Positions 49,190 through 61,500 of a DNA stretch of 64,000 nt are shown in pieces; within the stretch, counting starts at the first letter, position 1; each line of letters starts with the position of its first letter. The stretch is taken from assembly GCA_022695795.1 (NCBI GenBank), contig MU404055.1, forward strand, positions 1,240,001 to 1,304,000, written 5' to 3'. The position numbers and the translations under genes are program-made. The notes under the pieces were generated by a model. That model was not told where the DNA came from and made no database searches. It saw nothing but the letters and a program-made list of their open reading frames with translations. Origin of the DNA: Biscogniauxia marginata (lineage: Eukaryota; Ascomycota; Sordariomycetes; Xylariales; Xylariaceae).

Positions 49190-52100
49190 GGTGATGCTTG
49201 GGTGCGGTGGCTACATGCGATCAAAGTACAGATTGGATTTTCCTCATCGATGTCACCTCTTGAGCGGTCTGGGGAGGACCGCGGCCGTGGAGGAAAAATC
49301 GAATCGAAAAATTGGGATTGTAATTGTACGACGCTTGGTTGCTCTGGGGGAGGTGTTGGATGGAAAGGGTCGAAAAGAGAAGGCCGGTTAGTTGGTAGGT
49401 AGCGAGCGTCGCTGCACTGTGGAGTAGGCCTGCAGTGGAGAGAGCAGCAGCAGGCAGGTTTAGAAGGAGGCGCACGTAAAAGATGGCCTGTGGCTAGTGC
49501 AGTTCAAACCTTGGGTTGTATCCGTGCCGCAGTACCTCGTGTGGGCGGTCGCTTCGGGTAGGTATTATGCGGGGGTGTTTATGGTGGGTGGCTAGAACGA
49601 CGCCGATGGTACGATGCAGTGTTCTAAATGGCCTGATGGAACCCTGTACCGACTGCTATTCCGTAGTAAGAGAACGGTAACTAGCGAGAGGCTGCAAGGC
49701 TTGCGTCGGCTGAACGAAGAGAGAAATGGGTGCACGGTGCCTGCTTTTTTCTTGTTACTGGAAAGAGTTCGCACTCATCTCTAGCTGGCACTGGGGAATA
49801 TTTAATGCTTCCTCGACGGTTTGCTACGAGGATGGAAAACGGGGAGTGACCTGGAATTGATGGTGTTCTATCGTAAAATGATGCGTGGGTTGGTGTGAAA
49901 TTTGGTGGATTAAAATGCGAGGTGTATGGGTGAAGTACCTTGGTACGAGAAGGTGCCTAAGCTTTTCTGGGCTATCGACGTTATCTGATGCTGCACAGGC
50001 CACACGCATCTCGCATTGCATCTCGGAAAAACTGCGAGAGGCCACAGTTCCTACCTACACAGTCCACACAGTGCTTGATGAGGTCATCACTTGCAATCTA
50101 CCTGCAAGACATTTTTAGCCTCTTAGCCCCCTTTCGACAATGCATTATCTCCGCCTGAGCCTCAATCTGCATCGGCAGCACGATTGCTACTCGGTCTCGT
50201 CTCCTATTTGCTACCAGCACGTACACAAATGCATGTACAGCATTGAGACGCAACGTCTCACAGTCAGGCTGTTTTCGCTGACCATCATATTGTGTACTTT
50301 GCCACTATAGTCCTACTTCGTATATACAACTTCCCTATCCGAATCGGTATCATAGTTTTTGATCGAGACAGTAGTCGCCGTGCCAGATATTAACCCTCTG
50401 AAAAGGGGGCTTGAATCTCGATTATAAATCCCCTAGTCTCCCTTTCTACTTAAAAAAAAACTCCATGCCCAAATATTGAGCTTGGTATTACTCCTACCGT
50501 CTCTGCTTGGTATACTCCTTAGCAATAAGTCACTAGGTACCAAGAGATTCTTCAATAGTCCTGTCTTGGCTACCATAAGTATATATTTACATCTATCTAC
50601 CCTACTAAACACAGGCATGAAATCCCCCAAATTAGACAATTTCTCTCCGGTCGGCCTTACCAGTCGAGAGTATTATTCCAAGCACAGCATCGTAGGATTA
50701 ACAGGCCCGTGTCTTTGTCGCAACTATTCATTGTCTCGCCTTATAATGACGTGAACTACCCATCGCTCGCTAGAGTATATACTCTTACTAGGACTCTCAC
50801 GTGCTATCGACTTAGAAAAATAAAATGCTTCGATCATGAAATAAGTTCCGCAGAGGTGATAAATCATTACGGTAGAGCTAACTCTATTAAGATACTACCA
50901 GTAACTGCTCGGACGATCAGTAAGTAAGCATAAGTGCAAGGTTAGACGGTTTATTAACCTTATGGTTGTAGTGACCTTGGTAGTTAACCTGATGAGCAAA
51001 CATCACAGGAACGCCAATCAACACATCAGATTTGATGGGGAGGTGTTTTTTTTTTCGAATCTGATAAGTAGTTTCTCGAATCAGGCATCGTTTCCGCGAA
51101 GTATACCACCTCTCTAGTCTAGCACCTGTTGTTACAATATGTTCTCAAAGAAAAGTCCTAACATACTCCTCAAGTTAAATGACATGCTCCCTGTCGAAGG
51201 GGAGCCACAGATCAAGTCTCAGCACGTAATTCCAACCTACTTTGAGAGCTTAAGGTAAATAGATACACATTCTGGCCCAGTAACCAACTTTGTGTATATA
51301 CCAATACTCTACACAGTAATTACTAGTGCATTCCCCTAATGTATAAACGGGTTGTAACTTGAATACTGTCTCGCCTTTCCTTCTCCTCTCTTCTCTACAT
51401 TAGAAACAAAACTTCGTAGTCAAATCACAAAAAACTACGGGGACCACCGGAGTCAGCATTTGTTCGTGCAAAAGGGTCAATGATGAAAAGAGACCCTTAT
51501 TATACTCAGTAAGCCAATTGCAGAATGCCTATGACTTGAGTTGCCAATATTCGTCCAATCTGATTTCCTTCTCTTCCTCTCCACCCCTTCCCGGGAACCC
51601 GTTGCAGAAGAGGGTCAGGTGGGAGCTCTGTTTGACTACCTAACCATGATTATATTGAGCGATACCGTCGAGGTAACGATGTCGATCTTGGACATGAAAT
51701 GATCCATATGCACAGGGCTACTAGGCATCTTGTATCTGGTTGGGAATACAATACTTGCTAATATAGTAACAGCTCTATCAACGTTAAGTAGATCGATGTG
51801 ATGATGAATTCAAACACCACTGTATCAAACGAAATCTATACTAGAAGGGCTAGTGTTTTTAAAGCGAGAAAGATAAAGCCCGAGATGCTTCTTATCGTAG
51901 CGTATAAACATGTTACAATTGAGTTTTCGATTGGAAGAGGCTCAAAGCCAGTCAAGATGACCTGCAGGGAAACACAAAGCATAAATTCGGACGCAGAATA
52001 GAACGCAAAAACGCGACAGGGAACGAGATAATATATATTTAAGCTGAGGGGCAGATTATGAGGAGTCATGAACTGCGAGAAATGGTTGGTTGGAGAGATT

Positions 52101-54896
52101 GAAACGAAGAGAGAGAGAACGATGACGAGTAATGGGCTAGGCGCTATAAATAAGCCAGCTCCTAGAGGCCATTTCGTTTTTTTCTCTCGTGGACTTCATT
52201 CTTCTAAGCAAAGTGTATTTCTTTACTATATAAATGAGTCGTATACATCGCCGGCTATCACGATTTAGGCCCCCTTTTGGGTAGGCGATCATGTAGCTAT
52301 TGCGCAAAGTGCACTTTGCCTCGTTAAGGGCTTTTATTTAGTCCTTACACGTATTCGGCTCTGTCAAGGTGTCTGTCACGGCAGTGACTAGCCAACCACA
52401 CTACACCACCCCGCTGCCAAAAGGGTAACAGAATATCAAGTTCCCTAACTTGACACCCTAGGTTGGACTATATGCCATGTGACGGTCCCCAGTCATCACA
52501 GTGTCCAAGAAATGCATATTATGTTGAAAATATATAGGCATAGGTTAATAACCAGAGAGCCTCCTTCTATAGCTTGTGATGTAGCTAAGGCCTATTCATG
52601 TACACTCCCATCACAAACTCGCTCATTCATATTGTTTCCCCCAAAACTAAGTGCCAGATCCCTAACATTTAGCTACTCGTCGTACTTTTGAATCCATAGT
52701 CCATACAACGGCTAAGGAGTACGGCCACAGGAAAGCCCCATATACAACGTGTTTCTTAGAGTAAATTCGAATAAATATTAGGATGGATAACTAACAGATG
52801 TGGATGAGTAGTTAGATGGACACAGAATCAATAACATAGGGTGAATGGGAAACCTAAGGATGTATAGATTGGGTGATTTGTCTCGTAGTCGACGTTGCAA
52901 TGTGAAAGTGTGAGAGATGCACCAAACCTGGTAACTCATAACCACATGGTGATAATTTCAACATTATCTAATGCTGCCCTCGTGGTATGCCTTCACTTAA
53001 GCGAACGCGAGAAGCCAAGGATGAAACGTTATAGCATGGAACAGTGGAGCACGCCATGCTCAGAATGAATCTACTTGCACAACTGAGTGCTGTTAGGTGA
53101 CTTGTTAATATTATTTCTAGATTTGCTGTACCGTAGAGCATCCTCTTGACACTGGATTCATTAAGACTCCTTGCTAGTCCCTCCTCCCCATTTCTTGACG
53201 AGATGCCCAAACTAGGCCGGAGAAGATCAATGTGCCCCATGGCATGAGAGAAGCACTAGCTTATACCGGTCACTTGTCCGAGTCAGTATCGACACAATAA
53301 AATGACCCGGTTGGTGTGGAGTATCGTTACTATAGATCTCATGAAAACGCCAGCAACGCGAACTCTCACACCCTATACCTAGCCGCGGGCGATGTCACAG
53401 AAATCGAGGTTTTCCAAAAAAAAAAATTTTTTTCACAAAGTGGGAGATTGTCAACCACTTTATGGAATTTGGACATTAACTAGCGATACCAACCAAGAAA
53501 GCTTCACACCCGTAGTTCCCCCTAGGACAGTGGGCATAATATAGAGAAAGGGTAGGGACAATCCAGGATAAGCGAACATGAGAATGACTAGTTCTATGAT
53601 GCTGTGGTTCTCATGCACTTTCCAAGGTTGATGAAGAGGTATGGAGACGTGATTGAAACCTGCGTCTTCTAAAGAGATGTGACAAGCTCAGGTGGGGGGA
53701 AGTGGGTGACTGGAAATGACAGTCCCAAGTCGGCAAGACCCTATTGCTGAACTTGATAGTATAGTAGGATTTATCATGTTATCATTTTGATTCGCTTCAA
53801 AATCGAAAAAGAAAAAGGGGAAAAAAAAGGAAAAGAAAAAAGGAAGTAAACCTTAAAAGCTCTATCTTCAAGTCAGCATGGTCGAGACCGAGGTGTATGT
53901 ATACATGGAAAGAAGGGCCTTAGTCTAATTTTCACGCGGGAGAGCGCCTATTGGTACAAACTGGGTTTGTCTGGACGACTTGGGGGGGTTTTGCTGTATA
54001 GTATATCAAGGGTTATACTGATTTTAACCATTTTCTCATATTCTTAGGACTCAGCTAAGCGAATAGCATAATCCTAAATAAACGCTGTTTCAAGCTACCG
54101 AAACATATTGCATAGTCCTTGCGTAGAATTTGCCTTAAGAATTTTAATGCGAGCAGATAGAGCCAATCTTACTATACACTCTAGCCTAGTTCAGGTACGA
54201 TGTATCGTCTACGGGCTATTTTCTTTACCAAGGCGGTTTGTAGACCAATACAACATCGACGAGAGACGCAATAGGAATACCGCACCTAGGTCGTATTTGC
54301 TGAATGGACATTAGCAAGGCACAAGAAAGCACGAGAAGGTGGATATGAAGGAGGGTGACCACAGAATTGCCGGACGACAACATACGAATGTGAAGGGGGA
54401 GGGCTTTGTGGGAGTTATTTTACCTTAGGGAAAGAAAACTGATGTTTCGCATACTAATACCGAAATCCAGACGAGAGGACACCAGAGCACGACATTCTAT
54501 ATGCAATTATCGACCGCCTAAACCACGAACCAGTAGTTTAACTACAGCGTACCCAAAAGACAAATAAGCAACATCCATTCGTTTACCCGCCCATCTCAAT
54601 GCCCAATAAATGTTGGAAGAAGCGCAACCTCGCCGACCAATAATATAGTTGCTAAGCCTAGGTAGGTAGCCCAAAGCTGAAGAATACGTCCTACCTACGT
54701 AGATCACTTATGCGCACACAAGACAAACCTGAATGGCTATGATCTTCGTGATCCTCGCGCAGATCAATTTGGGGGACGAAAAACTCGGGGAAAAAGTAAT
54801 TCGATTGATAGAACGGGCAAGATTACCGGGGAAAAAAAAAAAAAATATAAGCTCTTCCCCGAGCTTTTCGTATGGAACTTTACACTCTAAATGCTC

Positions 54897-54898
54897 TA

Positions 54899-54930
<32 letters not shown>
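54897..54930. repeat. (CT)n microsatellite
   Basis: About sixteen CT units with one interruption in the gene-poor tract. Confidence 0.9.
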
Positions 54931-54931
<1 letters not shown>

Positions 54932-55350
54932 ACCCAAGCTGCCCTCGTCTGCTTTCTCCAATGGAGACGACCATAGATAACAAAGTACGGCCCGGATGGT
55001 ATTCCGACCTGACGTGAGATATAGGTAATCAACGCCAGCCGCGTTCCCAATGTGCATATGTAACGCACATCAACGTGACTATTGCTTCCCCAGTCTTGCT
55101 CTCTCGTCCACTCACCCATCCCATCGTCTAATCTAAGCCCATCTTCTAGCGCCGACGCTGCTATTCTCGTTCTCCAGCTTAGACAACACAGCACATCACA
55201 TAAAAGTAGGAGCATCCGCGGTTAGCCATCATATAATCTATTATTTTATTACCTTAGGTACCTACCTATCTAGCGGTGACCCGAACATCTAATCCCATCT
55301 CACTCCTCCCCCCCCCCTCTATCAAGGCGGCATCCGGGGCCGGAGCAGAT

Positions 55351-55377
55351 AAAGATAGAGATAGAGATAGAGATAGG
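55351..55377. repeat. (GATAGA)n microsatellite
   Basis: About four and a half GATAGA units. Confidence 0.85.
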
Positions 55378-55615
55378 GAAAAGAGAGTGAGATAGGCAAG
55401 CCGCATTGGCTCGAGCTGGTCCCGTCTCGTACGCGTTTGGCGGTGATAGGCGGTGGTGACCATTGGCGCAAACGCTCAACCTACCTTTTTTGCGCTCCGG
55501 CCGGCGAAATGCGGACCCCCATTTATGCCTACTGAAGAGCGGCGCGCGATTTCGGAAGAGTAAATGATAAGTATAAAATAGTTTTTTTCTTCTTCCTAGA
55601 TAGAGGTATCGTACC

Positions 55616-55726
55616 CGAGTTATGAATCTCTTGTTCGAATAGCTGATCGTCGCCCTTGGCGGAAGACCGGTAAGCCTGCTGCGCCCAGTTTACGTCTTGT
55701 TCGAATGGTGCCGGTTGAGCCGTCAT
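55616..55726 (-). CDS. Possible small gene, first exon only
   Basis: ATG at 55726 opens MTAQPAPFEQDVNWAQQAYR and then KGDDQLFEQEIHNSG, a composition and codon choice much more protein-like than anything nearby. A GTACGA donor follows after about 110 bp. Beyond it the frame runs into a poly-Lys, splice-like stretch. An acceptor at CTTCAGTAG about 85 bp on would continue for some 15 codons. I recognise no family. It could equally be a gene relic. Confidence 0.3.
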
Positions 55727-56896
55727 TGGGGTAGATGTTGCCTGTCTGTGTCAGCATGTCTGTATGCGATGTAAGTGAGTGGAGCGCGTATGAACTGTGC
55801 ATGCTTGTGAGGACACCGCCGCGTCGTCAACTCGGAGCGTGCGAGATATCATAGGAGAATTGGCCTTTTAAGCCCACAGCTTTCTGATCCACACATATCG
55901 AATGATGAGGGTCATAGTAATGAAGTTTTCTTTTCAGATCTCCTCGGCGCCCCGAGAACCAGTAATAATTACAAGTTCTCAGAGCCGGAGGCTGGAGTCG
56001 TCTTACGTCGAAGGACCCAGCAAACTAACTACCTACATCCCCTTTCCTCACCCGCCACCTAAATGATTTGCTATGTTCGGGTTCCTTCTAGTATTTCAAC
56101 AAATGATGGTGTACAGTAGTACGGGGCATTTGCACATGATGGCCTGGATCCCAATCTTCTCACCCCTCCTTCTCAACCCAGGTCTTCTCCCTAGGTGTCT
56201 GAACAGAAATAGATACTACGTTGGCAAACACTATTGATTACCGAATAAAACAAGAAACAAGTTCAAAAAAACCAAATCAAAGCCGACCCGATGCAATTAC
56301 TTTCTCCCCCCGAGACACCTAATGCTGCTGATCGCCCCGAAAATGTTGACACATGGCGAAATGCGCCATTCCCGCTTCGGGGCGACCATGTAAAATATTG
56401 GGGAAGATCAAGGGGGGAAAATATCCCGAGTCTATGTGTTATCCCGCCTGTTATTCCGGCTGATCCTAGCCGTGTGTGTAGATGCATATGTAGTTCGCCG
56501 ACCATTTTTTGAGCCCTCCTAACACCAGGCTGAATAACGCTAGTAAAAGAAAAGAAGTTTTGTTGCCAGAAACAAGGTATGTGCAGTGAAGCCCGACACG
56601 TTTCTTGGGGCCCCGTCTGGATTATGTTTCAAGTTTTTAATAAATAGACATTGATGATGCTTCCGCTGCTGAGTTGCGGAGCTCGTGGTGCCGCCGTGGC
56701 TGTGATTCCGTGCATAAAATGAGCGGCTAACGACAAAATGGTATCTCTCTAATGCGTAAAAAAACAATTCGAAGGAGCGTATTCAAAGGAGTGGGAGTGA
56801 CGCTAAAGTCGTAAATTCATCAAGTCGTAAGGTGGAATTAGGGTATCAAAATCAGTTGTGCAGAAAAGACGAAAAGAAAAAAAAACACGGCGAGGT

Positions 56897-58515
56897 TTAT
56901 TTCCTCAAGCCAACGCGACCGGTCAGGTTGCGCCAAAATCCAGAACGCTTCCGGTCCGTACCATCCAGAGAGTACATCGTCGCTTCGCGCACCATTGGGC
57001 CGACGATGTCCACGTCACCGCGTTCGGGGAATTTCCCCTCGGCATCCATTCTCGGCACGGTGGTGAGCACACATTCGTCGAATTTCTCGCAAATAGCTGC
57101 TTCGCCGCTGGCGACGACTGCATCGATGAGTTCGTCGTGAAAGCCGCGCCAGATTTGAGCCGTCTCAGCCCATTTGGCCTCGGTGAGGGAGTAGGTCTTA
57201 GAAGTAATGCCATAGTGTTCACCAGTGCGCACCAAGTGTTTGGTGTAGTTGACCCGCGCTGTCTCCCAGTCCGCCCGGAGTTGGCGAAGAGAATCTATAT
57301 CAGCAACTTCCGGTTGATACGGCTGTGGCACGATGGTAAAGTTGGCATGCCCTAGTCGATCTGACCAAGCATCAGGCTCAGGAATAAAAGGTAGGTCAAC
57401 CGAGGTTTGTATCTGGCGGAAAGAAGAGATAGACGGTCTAGCGCTGAGCGGTGGAGACATAACTGGCGAAGGCGAATGGGGTTCAACGTCGGTTGGGCAG
57501 GCGATGGCCGGTGATTCTAAGGGTGACGGTTGTTTCGCATTAATGTAGTTATTCGTAGTGGAGGTCATCATTGGCGGTAAAAGCGGCGTCGTCGCTTGGG
57601 CGCGCTCACGCTGGATCGAGATTAGAACATGGTTGGCCTCCTCGATATCTAGGGGTCCTGGCGACGTGGCGTTATCGCTGCTCTCGTATAACGAAAGCGC
57701 AGGAGTCGGCGGGAGCGGCTCGTTGAGGCGGTCTGGAACGTGGCGAGCCGAAGCTGACAGCGAGGACGAGCGACTCGAAGGTGCTCGAGAAAAGCTCGGT
57801 CGTGGCTCAAAAGCGAAATCAGACACCGGCGAGTGAACGGATCGGGGCTTCTTAGACTTCCATTTGTTTAAAACTGGAAATCGGGAGCCGAGGCGTTGCG
57901 AAAAGCCTGCAAACGGCGAGACTGAGCCATCTCTGGGCTTCTTGCTCGAATGTGAGTCGCCATCGCTAAGGCAGCCGATATCATAGTCATCCCTGCCTCG
58001 GGCATAGAAGTTTGACCTGCTTTGCGCCAGATCGTTGTCCTTGTGGATGCATGGCTCATCGCCTAGTACGATTATCATTAGCAAGTAATACGGTTAAATG
58101 TAGTAAAAATCGATCAAAACCTACATAAGCAGTCATAGAGATCAAGATGATCCGACACGCAGTCGCTGTCGTCGTCTTCGCCATCGTCATCTTCCAAGAT
58201 TTCGTATTCGAAAGGCTCCTCCTCGACGTCATCCAAGATTCGTTTGCTTGCTGTTTGTGCCGCTTGCGTTGGCGAAGAAGGACTGTCGGCGGTGACTGGT
58301 GTGCCCAACTCGAAAGACGACATCGAACTGGAGCACCGCAGATGGTGCGGCGAGAACGTCGGTGTCACGGGAGAAGTCGTGTCGGACGAGCTAGAGTCAG
58401 CCATGAAGAGGCCGCTATGAGAAACCTCGCCCTCTACCGTTTCACTCTGTACCGCCTCTTGCAACCCTCTCTCAACCAGTAACGGCAGCTGCAGAGGTCG
58501 AAGTGTTGGAGACAT
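56897..58515 (-). CDS. Ser/Pro-rich protein of unknown function
   Basis: Two exons, 58515-58125 and 58062-56897, joined at a GTAGGT donor and a TACTAG acceptor (62-bp intron); 518 aa. The junction reads LYDCLC|DEPCIHKD. The N-terminal third is Ser/Thr/Pro-rich and ends in an acidic block (EDDDGEDDDSDCVSDHLDLYD). Then comes a disordered middle with several SP/TP sites. The C-terminal 150 residues look folded and helical (SLRQLRADWETARVNYTKHL, then EAKWAETAQIWRGFHDELID), ending in a basic tail (RKRSGFWRNLTGRVGLRK). No enzyme motif, signal peptide or membrane segment. The folded end may be a protein-interaction module; I do not recognise the family. The 3' end faces the 7.7-kb gene-poor tract. 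Confidence 0.8.
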
Positions 58516-61500
58516 GATTTGCAGCGCAGATCAGCGATCTTGCCGCCGACCTGCCTGGAGAATAGAAGAGTCGAGCTTGGGAAATCCCCTCGGGCTTGTT
58601 GTTTATCGTCGTTGTCGTAGTAGCTGTGGTTGTCGACTAAGAATCAATTCGAAATGGCGTATTTTTGGTGGGGGTTCAAGCTGGGGTGGTTGGCAAAGTA
58701 GGGGATTTAATACGTCAGTCAAGACAGAAGCTTGCTTTGTCGCGTCTGCAAGATCGAACTCTGTTGCAGGAATAAGTAATCCTTCTTCGTACTTTTTTTT
58801 AACTCTTTCCCTCGGTAAATCCTACCTCCGCATCTTATTATAGATAGGAGACAGGCGTAGTAATAAGTCGGTAGGAGTTCGTTGGATCTGCTGGTGCCCT
58901 TGCTCCTAAAAGAGTCAGGTTTTCTTCAAGACCACTTGCCTCCACGGTCCATACGTGTACCACTGGGACAGTTGCTTATTTAGTTGCACTGGTCCACGTG
59001 TTCTGGTTATGTACAGAGCTGGGAGGTTTCGTGGGGTTGTAGTTAGGCTTGGACGTGACCCTGCTGTTTTGCTGTGTTGTCGCTAACAGAGTCTCTTCGC
59101 CAATCAAATGGAATCTAGTCGTCCCAATCCCGACACAATCGCCGGGTCTTGTGCAGGTTGACCGCTATAACCCCTGGTAAACCAGCCACTGTGAGCGGTT
59201 GACGAGTCTTGTGACAACAGCACGACAGAGTCCAATGGGTTCGGTTCAGATCTCCAAAAAGACGGAGACGCGGGGTTCCAAGAATATATTGTGTGCAAGA
59301 GCTTGTGTGCTTCCCCTAACTTATTAGGTAGGACGAAATGCTTGGACGCTGGCAGCTCCTAGGGCGCTATGGTGGCGGTAATGGTGGTATTGCGCGAGGG
59401 TGGACGGATAGGGGACTAGGTGCATATGTGTGAGCTCTGGGCTTTGGCTGAAAGGCGTGTCGAAGGAGGTATAGATTATTGTAGCATAGGATGCTAGTGG
59501 TCAAGAACGAGACACAACGTGAGAAAGAAAAAAAAGAGATGGCGGTATAACATCGTTTCCTTCAACCACCAATGCCGTTATGTTATGTATGGTGGCTCCA
59601 TTAACACCAGAAATCAACATGGCCCTAGACCACGAACGGACAACCCTCGTGCGTTCGGGCGTGGAGTTTTCCTTATCCTTGTCCATAGACGAGCAAGGTG
59701 GTAGCCCGACAAACTGGGATGGCAGCTTTGGGCAGGCAGCCCAGCATGATGATCCTAGCCAGCTGGCTGGAGCTCCCTCTCACTTTTTTTTTTCTTCTTC
59801 TAGCGGCCGTGTGGAAGGCCCACTTGAACCGCTCGATGACTCTACCTAGTCTTGCCAGTCGTCCTGACCGTTCAGGCCGTTTCTTGACTGGTAAAATGGG
59901 GACCTAGGCTCTCGACTCTCCTCCCCTAGCGCGTCGGGGCATTGCCATCTTGGCAAGTCGCGTTCTATTTACTTACAGTATCTAATAGCGCATGCGGAGC
60001 CACGATGTTAGCTAGCTGCTTGCTGCTGATGCCGGCCCACCAGATTGAACAGATGGACCGTACTTACGCACAGCGTGCGCACTTGCGCAGAGTTGCGTCG
60101 CTACGACGTCAAACAAACGCCCATGAACCTAAGTCCACAAGCCTATAAAGCCAGCCAAAGCCGCACAGCGAACCCGGATCTCTCGAAGCCGCATTTCCTC
60201 CGAACATCGAGTAAGGAGATGGGAAGAATTCCTGACTAATACATCTCAACAGATCTACATTCATCTGATCTTGACCTCAGCTCTGCTTTCTCCCTACCAT
60301 CATATTTAGAGCGTATGCACATAGTAGGTAGTACATACAAATAGAATTGAGTGGAAGCTTGCTTGGTCCTGGCTGGATCCGGGGCAGTGGGATTTCTGGA
60401 AGACGCAGCAATTGACGGGTACCCTGGCTGTCGTATGCCCCCCCCCCTTTTCCGACCTTCCCTCTCTTAGGCAAGGGCACCGGCTTTGAATCCTGGTGGT
60501 TCGGTCGTGGTCATGACAAGGATATGGAGTGTAGTGTAGCTTGACCCTTGTGCTCTTTAGCTCGGCCTAGTCGGGATGGAACCCCCGTCGAGCCGTTGGC
60601 TTGGGCTCTCAAAGTGGCCTCAAAGCGTAACCTTAGCTCGCTATCCAGTCTCTCAGTTACGGGAAGTATGATTTGGACGATAAGGATAGGACAGGATGCT
60701 GCTGCAATTTGGATGGCATGAGCTGCCAAGAGATACAAAGGCGCGTTCGAGTACGTAGCTACGTATGGATAGTATGCAACTGGGAGACGTATTGGATGTG
60801 AAAACATAGCGGCTTGCATGCTTGCATTGGGTCCCAGATTCGTCAAGATGTAGGTAAGTCGCTTAGCCGAGTCATTCCGATTGTTAGCAATGCAAATTTT
60901 GGCGAGGAAACACTCCGTACCGTCGACAGCGACTCGTGTTAGACAGTCACTTGACAAGCCAATTGCGCCTTTCTCATCGCACAGCCGAGCCCAGCTTGCA
61001 TATCCCATGGAATATGGCTTCGACCTGGATATGTATCAAACATTGTGGAAGATGATCGTCGAGTTAGCCGTAAGCAGCCATCCCGGGCAGTACGGCAGCA
61101 CGGGAGGTAGCCCTGCTAGTGCACAACACACAGTAATAATTAAGGGATGGGAGCCCTTAGGGGAAAAACAGAGACAAAGTATGAAGACCACTCGACTTCG
61201 TACTGTATGCAACCATACCAGCTGGAGCCAATCTTCAAGATCTCACCCACTGCCGAAGACGGAGCCCTACTGGGGATACGCGCTTTACTCGATAAGACTC
61301 GTGTTGTTTTCCGCGGACCAAAGGGGGAAAATCTTTAGAAAATCTTTCCTTGTTTGTCGTTGTTTGTCGACGGTGCCGGTGCTAAGTTGGGTTGGTAACT
61401 GGCACAATAGTGTACGAAGTTAGACCATCAGAGGCATCGTGATCGATCTGAGCTTAACGGCACGGATCGGATTAGTTGCACTGCAGTAGCTATTAAAAGC

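Larger units (their letters stand above)
49190..56896. other. Long gene-poor tract
   Basis: About 7.7 kb between the demethylase 5' end and the 3' end of the next gene. The first 500 bp are promoter. The rest is AT-richer, with A/T runs (53,415-53,435; 53,805-53,850) and CT/GATA microsatellites, and no open frame over about 95 codons has protein-like composition. One small coding-looking exon occurs at 55,616-55,726 (-). Faint retroelement-like phrases around 51,150-51,240 and 53,120-53,160 are not enough to name an element. Confidence 0.5.

Noticed and set aside
52968..53240. Possible copia RNase H fragment (-)
   Set aside because: Only a handful of residues resemble the conserved VKRxLRYLKGTANL region, and nothing before or after fits, so I do not call an element.
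60511..61423. 165-codon (-) and 180-codon (+) open frames overlapping each other
   Set aside because: Neither has a recognisable domain, and the two overlap on opposite strands. I could not support either.
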